In this document: positions 49,421-60,457 of the stretch, in pieces | Numbering within the stretch: the stretch's first letter is position 1 | How the letters are laid out: each line of letters begins with the position of its first letter | NCBI GenBank assembly: GCA_015499995.1 | Contig: JADNRV010000014.1 | Span: 434,001-498,000 of the forward strand | Direction: 5' to 3' | Origin: Flammula alnicola | Lineage: Eukaryota; Basidiomycota; Agaricomycetes; Agaricales; Strophariaceae | Length of the DNA stretch: 64,000 nt | The notes under the pieces: generated by a model | Databases searched by the model: none | Told to the model about the DNA's origin: nothing | What the model saw: only the letters and a program-made list of their open reading frames with translations | Made by a program: the position numbers and the translations under genes

Positions 49421-50334
49421 CCGAATGGTACTTGTACGTGGCACGCAAAGCTGCGCGGGCGCGTTCTGAGACTCGGAGGCACCTCACGTACAACTCTTCA
49501 GCTTTTGTATCTACCCGCTGGCATAGTACATTTTTTCCTTGAAGCCTAGCGGGCGGAATTCGGGTAAACAGTTCGCGTTGGATAATTAACGGCACATCAA
49601 GGAAAAAGCGAGAGATATCACCATGACACCTTCGTGCAAACTTGAGAGTCATGTGTCGTGCGTTGGACAAACACGTACGCTTGCCGCCCACCAAGACGCA
49701 GAGGCGGAGAATAAGCAGCGCAGAGGGGCTTCCATGCCATACGGGTGCTTTGTAGACAATCATGGTCCAATGTTGCGTGACCCGCCGTATGTCAGGCGCG
49801 AATACGAGAGCATACGGACATATTGAATGAAGCGAAGAGAGACGCAAAAATACGCCAAAAGGTGACTTTATCCGAGAATAAACCCAAATGGCGGCCGGTG
49901 TTAAGTCTTGTAATGACGGACTTTAAGGAAGGAAGAAGATCATGATCATGGATGATGGTGGTCAAGTTCAAAGCCGGGCCGGACGATACCGGGGAAACAA
50001 CGCGTTATTTGGCAACCACCCCTGAAGCAAACCTCTCTCACTTTCCCCATGCACGAGTCGGTGCCGACGGAACTCGAAAGGAACTTCATCGAATCTACAC
50101 CACTACGGCCATGCTTCCTCCATAAAGCAAGTAAAAGCTATCTTTGACTAGGTTTGAGTCATCTAACCCTCGTGACGCGTGGATTTATACACGACAATGC
50201 GGCCGATTTCACTGCATTGACAGGACCTGCACTGTTGAATCCCCCCCTGTTGAATCTTGATACCGAAACGCCCACGCGTTATCTTGGAAATCTGGCCTCT
50301 GCGTAGCCGAGAATCTCATATCTTGAACATCCCA
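49421..50334. other. Divergent intergenic region GH44 / adenosine deaminase
   Basis: About 0.9 kb that should hold both promoters. A direct repeat CCTGTTGAATC occurs twice around 50226-50257. A minus-strand open frame of 147 codons (49847-49404) looks accidental. No gene was recognised. Confidence 0.45.
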
Positions 50335-52651
50335 ATGTCTTCCCCGTCCAGCGCCTCCATATCTGATTTCCAGGCTCAAAGGACCGCGCTCATCGAGAAC
50401 GACCGATCTCTCAGACGCGAGTATCTGCCTACGAACAAGCGCTCAGACAAGGAGATCGAGGCGGATAAGATCGTGCGCCGGATACGCGCGTTGGAGGCGG
50501 ACACGATATGGAAAGAGGAGCATCCGTCCATCCCACATCCGTTCCCTGGGATGGAGTTCTTGACTGGTACGCGTCGATTCACTTATGTATCTCGGGATGA
50601 GTGAATATAGATGACGGTGGATTTTGGGTAGGCAAGAGCATCATTATGAAGACTCGTATATTCGAGATCTTGAGCAAGGTAAATCTCTCTTGATCACCTT
50701 GCAGATTGTAATCCCTTTACCCACCGTCTCTTTGTCTTTGTCTTTGTCTTTCTCCCGTACCCGTAGATGCCCAAAGGCGCCCTATTACACGCACACCTCG
50801 ACGCCACCGTCAACGCCTCCTTCCTCCTCTCCCTCGCACTCAACCAGCCCTCCATCCACGTGCGCATCCAGCAGCCCCTCAGCGCCTCCACGCTCGCCTC
50901 CAACCTCCCCGAATTCCGGTCCCTGTCCGCGGCGCAGTTCACCGCCCACAGCAGCCTGACGAGCGCGTCCTACCCCCTGGGCGCGTGGGTGTCGCTCCAG
51001 AGCGCGCGCAACGCGTTCGCAAAGGAGTTGGGTGGCGTGGAGGGGTTTGATAAGTGGGTTATTGGCTCGATGACTATTAACCCGGCGGAGGCATATGGGA
51101 CGCATAATACTAATGCGAAGGTGCGCTTTTGGCGTTTTTTTCTGGGAGTGTTGATGGGTGATTGAATATGAGGTCATGTACTACTGTAGATCTGGAAGAA
51201 ATTTGGGAGCACTTTCATTACATCCACGGTACGTGTTTCCTCTGCTTTTCTTTTGGTCTTATTTATTTAATAACGTGGTTATATGTAGGGCTTGATTCGA
51301 GTCGAACCTATCTTTGCGGAATACACTAGAGAGTTCTTCCGTTCCTCGATCGCAGATGGCATTTCGTATGTCGAACCGAGGATTAATTTCCTGCACAAGT
51401 GAGTCGCATGGTATCAATGGCTGGGCAAAACGCTAAAGCGTAGTAGATATATGTATGGTGCGGATGGTCAAGAAAACATCCCTCATCGCGAATGGCTTGT
51501 CATGTTTGATCGAGTCCTGAAGGAAGTCAAGGAAGAAATGGTGCAACAAGGGCGTGGAAACGAGTTTATCGGCGCCAAGGCGAGTATCTCGTTTATCTCG
51601 CTTCTCTATTCTGTTTCTAAAGGTGGAACAGATTATTTATTCAACTCTACGATTTATCACGCCCGAAGAGCTGGAATGGTATCTCGACGATTGCATAGCT
51701 CTTAAGAAAGAGTTTCCTCACTTGATCGCAGGTCAGCAGGCCTGTTCTTATTTAGTGTGTGTGCAGGAAGCTCATGCAGTTGCAGGTTTCGATCTTGTCG
51801 GAGACGAGAATGCTTTCAAGCCCCTGATTTACTATGCCGAGTCTCTCCTGCGCTTCCGCGAGCGCCAAAAGGCAGAAGGAGTGGATATACCCTTTATTTT
51901 CCATGCTGGGGAAACACTCGGGGATGGAACTGAGGCAGATGTCAATCTGTACGATGCCATCTTGCTTGGAACGAAACGGATTGGACACGGGTGCGTGTCG
52001 GTTCATGTCGGGAGTCATCATATCATCATTGCTAAATCGGCTCTCTATCCAGATATTCACTCATCAAGCACCCCAAACTTGTCGAGATGTGTCGACAGAA
52101 GGGTATTGCCGTGGAAGTGTGTCCTATTTCGTGCGTCTTATCTTTGTGGATGCTTCTATTTGCACGCAGGCTGACGGAGGTTGTTTAGGAACGAGATTTT
52201 GGTATGGATTGTTCTCTGAATAGGGCGTGTAGGTTCTTTGTTGAAGGATTGATTGTGGACAGCGCTTAACGTCGTCGATGCCCATGCATCCGTTGCCCGT
52301 TCTGTTGAACAATGGGGTGCCGGTCGCTCTGTGCTCGGACGACCCTGCGGTGTTTGGGAACATGGGTCTTACGTTTGACTATTACCAGGTAAAAGCGAGA
52401 GATGTTTTGGTGTGAGCTATCTGACAGATGGCATGTAAACAGGTACTTGTCGCGAGTGAGATTACTGGATTGAGCACGCTGGCCGCGCTTGCTAGGGACA
52501 GCATTGAGGTGTGTGTGTGCGCTTTATGGCTGAGTGTGATGATGTTGATTTTGCGCAGTTTTCGATGATGAACGAGGAAGAGAAGAAGAGGGCACTGGCA
52601 GTGTTTGAGAGAAGATGGGAAGAGTTTTTAGATTATGTTGTAACTCGATGA
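50335..52651 (+). CDS. Adenosine deaminase-related protein (ADGF/CECR1 subfamily)
   Basis: ADGF-type deaminases convert adenosine to inosine. The N-terminal helical region is MSSPSSASISDFQAQRTALI and continues to FPGMEFLTG. The catalytic barrel begins MPKGALLHAHLDATV with zinc ligands His at about residues 101 and 103. Further motifs are GISYVEPRINFLHK, AGFDLVGDENAFKPLIYYAE, the substrate/zinc segment IPFIFHAGETLGDGTEADVN, KRIGHGFSLFKHPKLVEMC, EVCPISNEILRLTSSM and VALCSDDPAVFGNMGLTFDY with the Asp pair. It ends FLDYVVTR. No signal peptide is seen, unlike secreted animal ADGFs. About ten introns are present. Codons in the 50767-51100 exon are markedly richer in C/G than in the rest of the gene. 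Confidence 0.9.
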
Positions 52652-52955
52652 TGTTGTATACACATGTTTGTGGCAAGGCTAGCAATAAGTATGGTGCAAG
52701 TGAACGACCATCAGTGACTGACTCTCTTGCTCTCTTTCTGTTTTCTTCAGTGTTCTCTCTAGGTATGTCCCCCTCTCTGCCCGTCGTTCCATCCTCCATT
52801 CCTCGCATTCCCCTCACATCCCTCCCTGCCATCTCCATCAGACCCACCCCGAACCATTCCAAAGTCTCTCCCTTCCCCCTGGCATCCAACCCCCCCAAAC
52901 CCCATCTGAGAAACCAAAAAGCTAACGAAAGAACCCGTTGAACTAAATTACGACC
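52652..52955. other. Intergenic region, pyrimidine-rich
   Basis: This is the promoter region of the KH protein. It is C/T-rich from about 52720 to 52900, as is common upstream of highly expressed fungal genes. No gene was recognised. Confidence 0.45.
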
Positions 52956-54459
52956 ATGCCAGACGCCGAATCCACCCGCAAGAGGTCGCGCTCCCCCTCC
53001 GACACAGAGCAGCAGAAAAACCACAAGCGTCCCAACACCGGCGCGACGGCCTTGGATGGCTCAGCGGCCAACGGCATGGGCCAGCAGTCTGCCGCTTCAG
53101 ATATAAACATGCTCGACTCCTCGTCCGCCGCGACACAGCATGCGAACGACACCAACTCGTCCACGCCAAACTCAAGTCGCATCGACCTCAAGAAGGAGGA
53201 GCAAGGCGACCACAAGGCCCAGGCAGGCCCCTCTGCCGATTCCAAGGACACCAAGGACTCGGCGACCACCTCCGGCGAGCCCTCGTCCACCACCTCCGCC
53301 CCCGCCCCGTCCGCCAACATCCACATGCGCTGCCTCATCGTCACCCAAGACGCCTCTATCATCATCGGTAAGGGCGGCTCGCATGTCAACGAGATCCGTG
53401 AGAAGAGCGGCGCCCGCGTCATGGTGTCCGAGAGTATCCCCGGCAATCCTGAGCGCATCCTCAACGTCAGCGGCCCCCTCGACGCTGTTTCAAAGGTTCT
53501 GTTTTCTGACACACGTCTCTTTTCTTCCTCCCTGTACTCACGTTCATTCGCTTTCGCACCTGAAGGCTTTTGGCCTCATCGTGCGCAGGATAAACGACGA
53601 ACCATTCGACGTGCCCTCCGTCCCAGGCAGCCGTGCCGTCACCATCAAGTTCATGATCCCCAACTCCCGCATGGGCTCGGTTATCGGCAAACAGGGCTCC
53701 AAAATCAAGGAGATTCAAGACGCCAGTGGGGCCCGTCTGAATGCCAGTGAGGGCATGCTGCCTGGCTCAACCGAGGTTCGTATCAATGCGCCATTTTTGC
53801 GGAAACGATGCGCTGACATAACCTCCAGCGAGTACTCAGCGTCGCGGGCGTCGCAGATGCTATCCACATTGCGACGTACTACATCGGCAACATCCTCATC
53901 GAGGCGCAAGAAAAGATGCCTTCCTACTCCTCCTCCAACTCGAGCTACCGCCCAGGCAACAGCGCCCGCGGCAGCGGCGGCGGACGGTCCATGGGCGGCG
54001 GGGGCGGGGGCGGCCCCGGCGGGTCGTCGTACGTGCCCCAGGGCTCATACAACCCCGGCTCGAGCTACCCGTCCCACAACCCGCCGCAGCAGCTCCAGAC
54101 GCAGCAGATATACATCCCCAACGACCTCGTGGGGTGTATTATTGGCAAGGGCGGCAGCAAGATCAACGAGATTAGGCATATGAGCGCGAGCCAGATCAAG
54201 ATTATGGAGCCTGGCGCGGTGGGGGTGGGCATGAATGGCGCGCCTGCGCCTGCGGGCCAGGAGGGCGAGAGGCTGGTGGTTATTACGGGCCAGCCGGCGA
54301 ATATACAGATGGCGGTGCAGTTGCTGTATCATGTGCGTTTTTGCTTCTTCTTTGGTTGGCTTGTTGGGTTAGGTGAACTGATTCGTGTTGTGTTTCCTGT
54401 AGCGCTTGGAGCAGGAGAAGCAGAAGCAGCTCCGCGCGTCTACGAGCGGCACGAGCTAA
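52956..54459 (+). CDS. Triple-KH-domain RNA-binding protein (PCBP / Rnc1-like)
   Basis: Poly(C)-binding KH proteins regulate mRNA stability and translation. The N-terminus MPDAESTRKRSRSPSDTEQQ is low-complexity. KH1 reads MRCLIVTQDASIIIGKGGSH then VNEIREKSGARVMVSESIPG. KH2 reads VTIKFMIPNSRMGSVIGKQG then SKIKEIQDASGARLNASEGM. A Gly/Ser-rich linker (RSMGGGGGGGPGGSSYVPQG) separates KH3: QIYIPNDLVGCIIGKGGSKI, NEIRHMSASQIKIMEPG and ERLVVITGQPANIQMAVQLL. It ends RASTSGTS. All three GXXG loops (GKGG, GKQG, GKGG) are intact. Four introns are inferred. Coding sequence is very GC-rich, which also creates a long accidental open frame at 53140-54183. Confidence 0.93.
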
Positions 54460-54824
54460 TGAATGCATGGATGATGTGACTATTTCGAACGCGCCCTTCA
54501 CTACTCAATGAACGCTTTTTTTTTTTTTTACTTTTTACGGTTGTGCTGTATCATATTATCCTTGTCCCATACATAACTCCCTGACGTCCCCCTCACCGTT
54601 GTCGTCCCATCCGTCGTCGATTTGTTCATCGTCCCATCCGTCGTCGATTCGTTCATCGTCCATGTTCTTCTGTTCTTCTCAAGTAGCATCACTGCAAATC
54701 CACCCTCCCTGACTCTCCCACTCCCATTCTCCGTCCCTCACCCCCAGACTAACCTAACATATACACGATCCATGATCCATCCACCCCCATCCATCTTGTT
54801 AGTTTTATTACGTACACAGAGATA

Positions 54825-54873
<49 letters not shown>

Positions 54874-55928
54874 CTCCAATCTGTTTCCTCCCCAATCTCC
54901 CATCTCCCCTCTTTTTCTGTCTCTCTAGCTAAGTCTCTAGTGCTGTCTCTAGTCGATCTACGTATCTCTTTTCCTTTTCCTCTTTTTTTCTTACCCGTCT
55001 CTCCAGCTTGGTGTTCAACGTTTATTTTTTGTCGGTTCCAATCCGGATTCGTCCCGGTTGTCATATTTTCCCCCTTCCCCCTTCCCCATTTTTTTTTCCC
55101 TTTCTTGCGCAGATGCACGGTGTGGGCAGGAGGCATACCTGGGCGCATTCATACCTCCCTCCTCCCTCCTCATATAAGTAAGTAGTGTATAGTACTAGTC
55201 TATAGCTACTCTCTCTCGACTTGCTAGCAATATCTTTGCCTTTACCCCCTGTCTTTCTTTCTCTTTTGCTCTTTGCTCTCCCCTCTCTTGCAATTTTTTT
55301 TTAGTTTGCTCAGATTTCAGAATTTATTGGGTCCGTTGTCATTTGCTTGTTTGCGTTTTCGTACAATTTTGTTTCCTCTCATCTCCTCACGACCACCGCA
55401 CTCGCCGTCTCACTCCATGGCCACGTCCATTTGGTCACCACTTGTTCTTATGCATCATCCTTCTTCAACTCGGGCTGTTGTGTCTACTTTTTTCCCATCT
55501 ATCTCTCTCTCTCTCTGTTCTTTTTTCTATTTCTGAAGGGACTTGAGTCATATAATTATAGCAATGAGATCTATAGCTGTAGAATGCACTTGAGTACAGC
55601 GTAAACAGGATTGGATTGTCTGTATGCAAATGGTGCACGATGTCAACTTATTTAAATATACCAACATGACATCGACATCTCTGCGAGTGGGGGGTCAATA
55701 AAAAAATAAAAGCTAGTCTGCTCGCTGCAGTAGTTGTATGTTACGTGAGTTGCGAAAGCGCTGAACGGCCGTGTACGCAATAAAACCATGAGTATATAGT
55801 AATACTAACAAGATGGCTGGGTGGGGTCACGTATGGATACATTGGTGTTGGCCCTCGACAGATTGCCATCCACTCTCAATCACTGACATAGATAGAACGG
55901 CGGTCACCGGTCTAGCGGCCTAGGCTTC
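54460..55928. other. Long pyrimidine-rich gene-free region
   Basis: About 1.5 kb with no gene. From about 54500 to 55540 the + strand is overwhelmingly C and T, with T-runs, CCCTCC-type clusters and a TGTC microsatellite. A 27-base unit starting CGTCCCATCCGTCGTCGA is tandemly repeated near 54603-54660. The last 370 bases are of normal composition. Confidence 0.7.
54826..54870 (+). repeat. (TGTC)n microsatellite
   Basis: Eleven uninterrupted copies of the tetranucleotide TGTC, ending at CTGTCTATCC. It sits within the pyrimidine-rich region downstream of the KH gene and should be length-polymorphic. Confidence 0.95.
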
Positions 55929-58570
55929 AGGAATAAATTGCTCGTAAGGATGTTCGAAGTTATACAATTTGAATACAGCGCTCATCTCACCAACAGTTTA
56001 AACGTTTATTAGTACATGAATGGAGTTGAAGTACGAAGGAGAACATTAAACCAAAGTGACCGTTTTCAGTGGCGTAGTGTCAAACCAGTCCGGCCACTGG
56101 AAATTGTACTGAAGATCCAACTTCGCCACCCTCCGATATTGTTCTACATCATCCTCAACCCGCAACACCAGAAGTCCACGCATCCAGCCCTCGTCACGAT
56201 AACCCTCTCGATTTCCCCATCTTCGGCCTGCGCGTAGGATGATAACAAAAAAGTCCATCGGACGATCCTGTGCCGTTCCCTCGAGACAATCGAATCTAAT
56301 CCCGATCCGCTTCTTTTCCTGCCCTTCGCCACCCAGCCTATCCACCGAAGAAGAACCAGACTCCAAACAATTTCCTACTGGAGCAACCCAATCCCCTCCG
56401 AGTGACACGCTTTGGAATACATCACCCGTACGAGTCCCCTTCCTCTCCATGAACGTACATTTTTGCCCATCGAGCATCAGTGGCCGTATCTTCGCTTCAA
56501 CTGTCAGAGTCGCCTCTTCAACTTCACCTAAGGGATGTATGCTGCTTTTCGGAGTGACCTCGCACGCCAATATCTCTGCTTCATATTCCGTGGAAGGATC
56601 TTCAAACATATGTTTCCGGTGTGGGTTTATGACGACATCGCCGACCGATGCCCACGACCAAGTTGGTGCACGATACTCCACTGGCCGGGGAGGGAGAACT
56701 TCATCTGGCCCTATAGGGCCGAAGGGCTTCCAAAGGAGATCGTTTAGGAGTGTCCGCCGCCACAACCCAGCGAGGTAATCATCTTGGGATATAGATTGAA
56801 ATACTTCAGCGACACCCGCCAAAGCGACCAATTTATCGTTGGGCACGGTAATCTTGCATCGTGTGTAGCTCGAAAGTATCTGCTCCCAGCGCTCGCGCAG
56901 TTTATCATCAGCGACACCGCCACCACTCGCACTAGTATCTTTGGCGATTGTGAAAAGTATGTAATCGCTCTGGGAATAGCCTGAGGCGGTCTCCTTTTCC
57001 CACCGGTCTGGAGTAAAGTTTTGGGAAAAACTGCGACACTTGTACTGAACGTAGGGAGGCTGAAAGATGAGTCTTCGTGGGGAGAGGATACTCTCCTGCA
57101 AGCACCAACCGCGCTCGTCGAGTGGCGAATGTGTGGCGACAGTCTGGTGTTTGTACCCCAAGGATGGATCTTGACGTGGTATGTCGTATTTCAGCAGCAT
57201 GCGGCCCAGAGATCTCGACCGAGCAATAAGGTGTGCGACGTGGAATGGTAACACAACCGATGTGCGTTCATCAGGGAGGAACCCTTCATCAGCACGGTAC
57301 GCAGACAAAACCGAAATCGTAAGAGATGAATCGCGGTAAATACGACCCATATTCGCCAACTCCTTGACCTTGTCTTCGAAGGAATCTTGGATAATGCACA
57401 GTGCGTCGACCCAGAGATATCGAACGCCGAGCTTGTGCGTTACGAAGATTGCATCTGCTATCGTTTGAGGTAGAGGAACGTTGATGCCTTCGCGCACATA
57501 GGTGTCGATATTGGCTGCTGTGGTTTTCTGGTGCTGCTCTCCGCCCCACACGTAGCTCAGGGTACAATAGTAGCCTTTTATTTGCCGATGGGTCTCGAAG
57601 AGGCGGGGTTTGGAGGGATCTGAGCAATCGATGACTCGGGTGGGGAGATACGTCTCGTCCAATTTGGAACAGCGGTCATGGTCGCTGCAGTTTTTGACGC
57701 ATTGCTTTGCCTTGTCATAGTCTACGTAGGGTTTTTCCCTGCGGATGTGGTTCCCCGTGCCGATTTCTTTGGCAGCTGCATCGCCTGTACAAAGACGTTT
57801 ATTCGATTAGTACACTGCTATTTCGTTATTTGGATAACCACAAGGAAAATATGGCTTCAAACTTCAGAGAGAATTGCTCACTTGGATCGGCATAGATCTT
57901 GTAGGTAGCCGCCTTATAGCCATTGAGGAACACGGTGATGGTATTGGTCACATCTATCCAGTCCAGTGGCGACAGAACCTTTACTTGAACTCTAATCTCC
58001 ACATTTTCCTCGCCAGCACGGGGGAACTTTTCAGCGGGCAATCTATCTCTAGTCTGGCAGATAAGACCGCACCAATTACAATCTTCGTTGATGATAGATT
58101 GGGAAATGTCGTGCCATGTCGTGGTATAGCAATAGCCTGTATCAGCAAGATGAAAGTTGAGGACAGCTTGGCGAAATCCTTCGTAAGAGAAAGGTCCTGT
58201 CCGGCATGCAGCACAGACAAGGGTCAATGGAGAATCGGGATTCTCCTGTGAATGAGGTAGAGTATCTGCTATAGATTGACCGTCCCCATCCGGCTGAAGC
58301 TTCGACAATGAGTTGAGAACAGGACTCTTGATAGCTGAAGCACGGCGGGACATTATCGATCTTGCTTTGGGGATATGGGTGAACTGAGCGATGAATATCA
58401 GCCTGAGGATTTAAAGGCAAGCAGCAAGGTGAAAGCAAGGCGTACTAAACATGCTATCTGCTGGGCTTCGCAATCACTCGGTGGTCATGGATGCCCGACG
58501 TCAACCCAACGTCAACGGAAAGAACTTCAGTGACCTTACCGGTGATAATATATCACCTAAAGCTAAATTT
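55929..58570. repeat. Direct segmental duplication, copy 2 (about 2.64 kb)
   Basis: Partner of 19500-22133 in the same orientation. Divergence is spread along the length as point changes and a few small indels. A six-base (two-codon) insertion distinguishes the HET coding sequence. The boundaries are sharp, and neither flank resembles the flanks of the other copy. Confidence 0.9.
56046..58353 (-). CDS. HET-domain protein, copy 2
   Basis: This is a paralogue of the gene at 19614-21918, with the same two-exon structure and both frames intact. Exon 1 starts MSRRASAIKSPVLNSLSKLQ. The HET core GYYCTLSYVWGGEQHQKT, VPLPQTIADAI and VRYLWVDALCIIQDSFEDK is preserved. I count about 50 substitutions in the 536 aligned residues of the main exon plus a two-residue insertion (ETASGYSQ against ETTYSQ). 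Changes cluster outside the core, for example HLIARSRS against HRIKWSRS and QNFTPDRW against ENLTPGQW. The intron donor is GTGAGC here and GTAAGC in copy 1. Both copies look functional. Confidence 0.9.
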
Positions 58571-59072
58571 CATCAGCAAAAGTGCACGCCATATGTATTC
58601 CCATACAAATGAATATATAGCGATAAAATCCTTGTGAGGCTCGAAATTCTGGTGCTGCAATGTAAGAGCATACATAGGACTAAAAAAATGTAAGGTGCCG
58701 CGAGAAATGCAGGGTTTGCGAGGCAAGTTACGAGGACCCTTTAGGGGCTTCGTTTTTAACCCGACTTCTGCAGGAGGACCCTTTGGCATCAAAACTGAGG
58801 GAAATTTTGTACATGTTTGTTTGATGGACAGATTTATCTTATCTATAGTCACATGAGTATTAACACGTGATATTTGTCAGCCTTGCAAAGTAGCGGCGTA
58901 CATATTCTGATAGAGCGCCTCTGCCACAGCGCCGTCATGCTTCCACAGCGCCCATGCTTCCACAGACTTCGCCGTCGATTCACAACTTTAGCAGGTGCGA
59001 TTCACAGTTTGGAGCCCTCCTTTCACATTTCCTTCACAACTTTTGGCAGGGACATGGTTCGCTTGCGTCTAG
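58571..59072. other. Intergenic region, no gene recognised
   Basis: This lies between HET copy 2 and the TBP fragment. A 99-codon minus-strand frame starting in 58852 has no recognised relatives. No clear repeat boundary was seen. Confidence 0.4.
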
Positions 59073-59245
59073 CGTTTTGTTATCATGCATATTCGTGACC
59101 CGAAGATCATCACCGCGCTTATCTTTGCGTCGGGCGAGATGGTCATCACTGGTGCCAAGTCCAAAGACGATTCGTGTCTGGTGTCACGCATGTATTTCGA
59201 CGCCAAGTTATCTGGCACGGACTGTTCAGCAGCTACGAACCTGAG
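59073..59245 (+). pseudogene. Decayed TATA-binding protein (TBP) fragment
   Basis: The sequence encodes [20 protein letters not shown] then [17 protein letters not shown], which is unmistakably the central part of the TBP core (end of the first repeat). It then jumps to YFDAKLS, missing about eight residues of the usual helix. It continues out of frame as [10 protein letters not shown], which belongs to the second repeat, so roughly 25 more residues are lost. A GTACGT donor-like sequence follows GAG at 59245. A TAG lies just upstream at 59070-59072, which could be a former splice acceptor. Neither the N-terminus nor the rest of repeat 2 could be found nearby. The deletions and frameshift make a working TBP impossible here. 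Confidence 0.8.
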
Positions 59246-60457
59246 GTACGTATCGTTATGTCTTTGGATGAGGGAGAAGGAAACAGAGAAACACAGAGGA
59301 GAGAGGACGCAAGGATGACGATAATGCGTCGACGAGGAGAAGAGGAAGAGTGTGCCACAGAACGGAAGGTGGTACTGTTCCTCCACCACCATAGCCCTCG
59401 TCGTCGCCATCACGTTTGCCCGCCCATCTGCCGTTTGCACTGTACCATGAAACGGCACCCGCAACAGCAAGAATACCGGCCGAATGCGAACCCGCTACAC
59501 GACGAGGTCCACCCATGCATGCCGGCGGGGGAGGGCTCAAGGAGGACAAGGGAGATGGCGAATGCCACCAGGTGCATGGCCACCACCCCGTACCTTGGTA
59601 TGGGTGGCGAAGTCGACGATGGAACAGCACTGAACCAGATCGGTGAGGAAGGACTCGGAACAGAGGTATGTGGCAAACCAACCCGTACGACCTCACTAAT
59701 AGCTTCACTCCTGCTTTTACAGGTAGAACCGGGCTCGAGATCTCCCCCAATTGCCATGAACACCAAAGCTGCGAGAGCGCGTGCCGATCAAGGCTGCTGC
59801 TTGTAGTATTTACTTTACACTGCATATGTAGTAGATACTTTCTCAATATATTAATTTGACGATCCTTACAGTGAAAATGAATTTCTGCCTTCTTCTCTTA
59901 AATCAAATGCACTCAGCCACTCAAATCATAGCTCAACAGGCACTACCCGCAATTCAAACAAAACCCTGTTGGCAGCCCTATTATTCTATTTCTGCATTGA
60001 ATACAGCTTTACCCATGCAATCTCCCACCACGATTACCCATTCTAATTCGGGACTCGTCGCAACATATCTTATTTACTGAGTGTACTTGCTCTTGTACTT
60101 TACCCGCCAAGACTAAGCTTAACATATAGTCTGCTCTGTCTGAGAACACTCCTTGCCATTTCTTATTTCCTCACAAGCTGGGGATCCACTCCCGCGACCC
60201 AATTATTTTGACAGGGATGCAAAATGTATGGCACGTTGTTTATATTTTGACAAGGATTTTCGCTAAGGCAAAATTTAATCAATGCCGACGGGCAAAATGT
60301 GGGCAAAATGTTAGGTTAAGATTTGATCTGCTGTTGTCAAAATTGAACACTTTCCATACCTGCAAAAGTCCGGTAAAACTTGAAGTTTTACCAGATTGCT
60401 GTTGTAAGCACTCAGCCCATTCCAATATCGCATTTGCTTCCCATTCCTTCGAACGCG
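59246..60457. other. Gene-poor region downstream of the TBP fragment
   Basis: This region has only weak coding signal. A + frame reaching 59806 ends, after a CAG acceptor at 59722, in KAARARADQGCCL; a C-terminal CCxL-like end is reminiscent of prenylated proteins, but no GTPase motifs were seen. The rest is AT-rich with no recognised element. Confidence 0.4.

Noticed and set aside
49404..49847. A 147-codon minus-strand frame upstream of GH44
   Set aside because: No domain or signal peptide is seen, it overlaps the GH44 start region, and composition is not coding-like.
53140..54183. A 347-codon open frame overlapping the KH-domain gene in another frame
   Set aside because: It is low-complexity Arg/Pro/Thr translation caused by the GC-rich KH coding sequence, and the KH frame has three intact domains.
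54826..54870. Regular short repeat that might suggest a CRISPR-like array
   Set aside because: It is a spacer-less tetranucleotide microsatellite in a eukaryotic genome.
58680..58790. Weak likeness between this region, upstream of HET copy 2, and the inverted-repeat arms upstream of HET copy 1
   Set aside because: Only short shared blocks such as GACTTC and GGACCC align; this is not enough to call a third copy.
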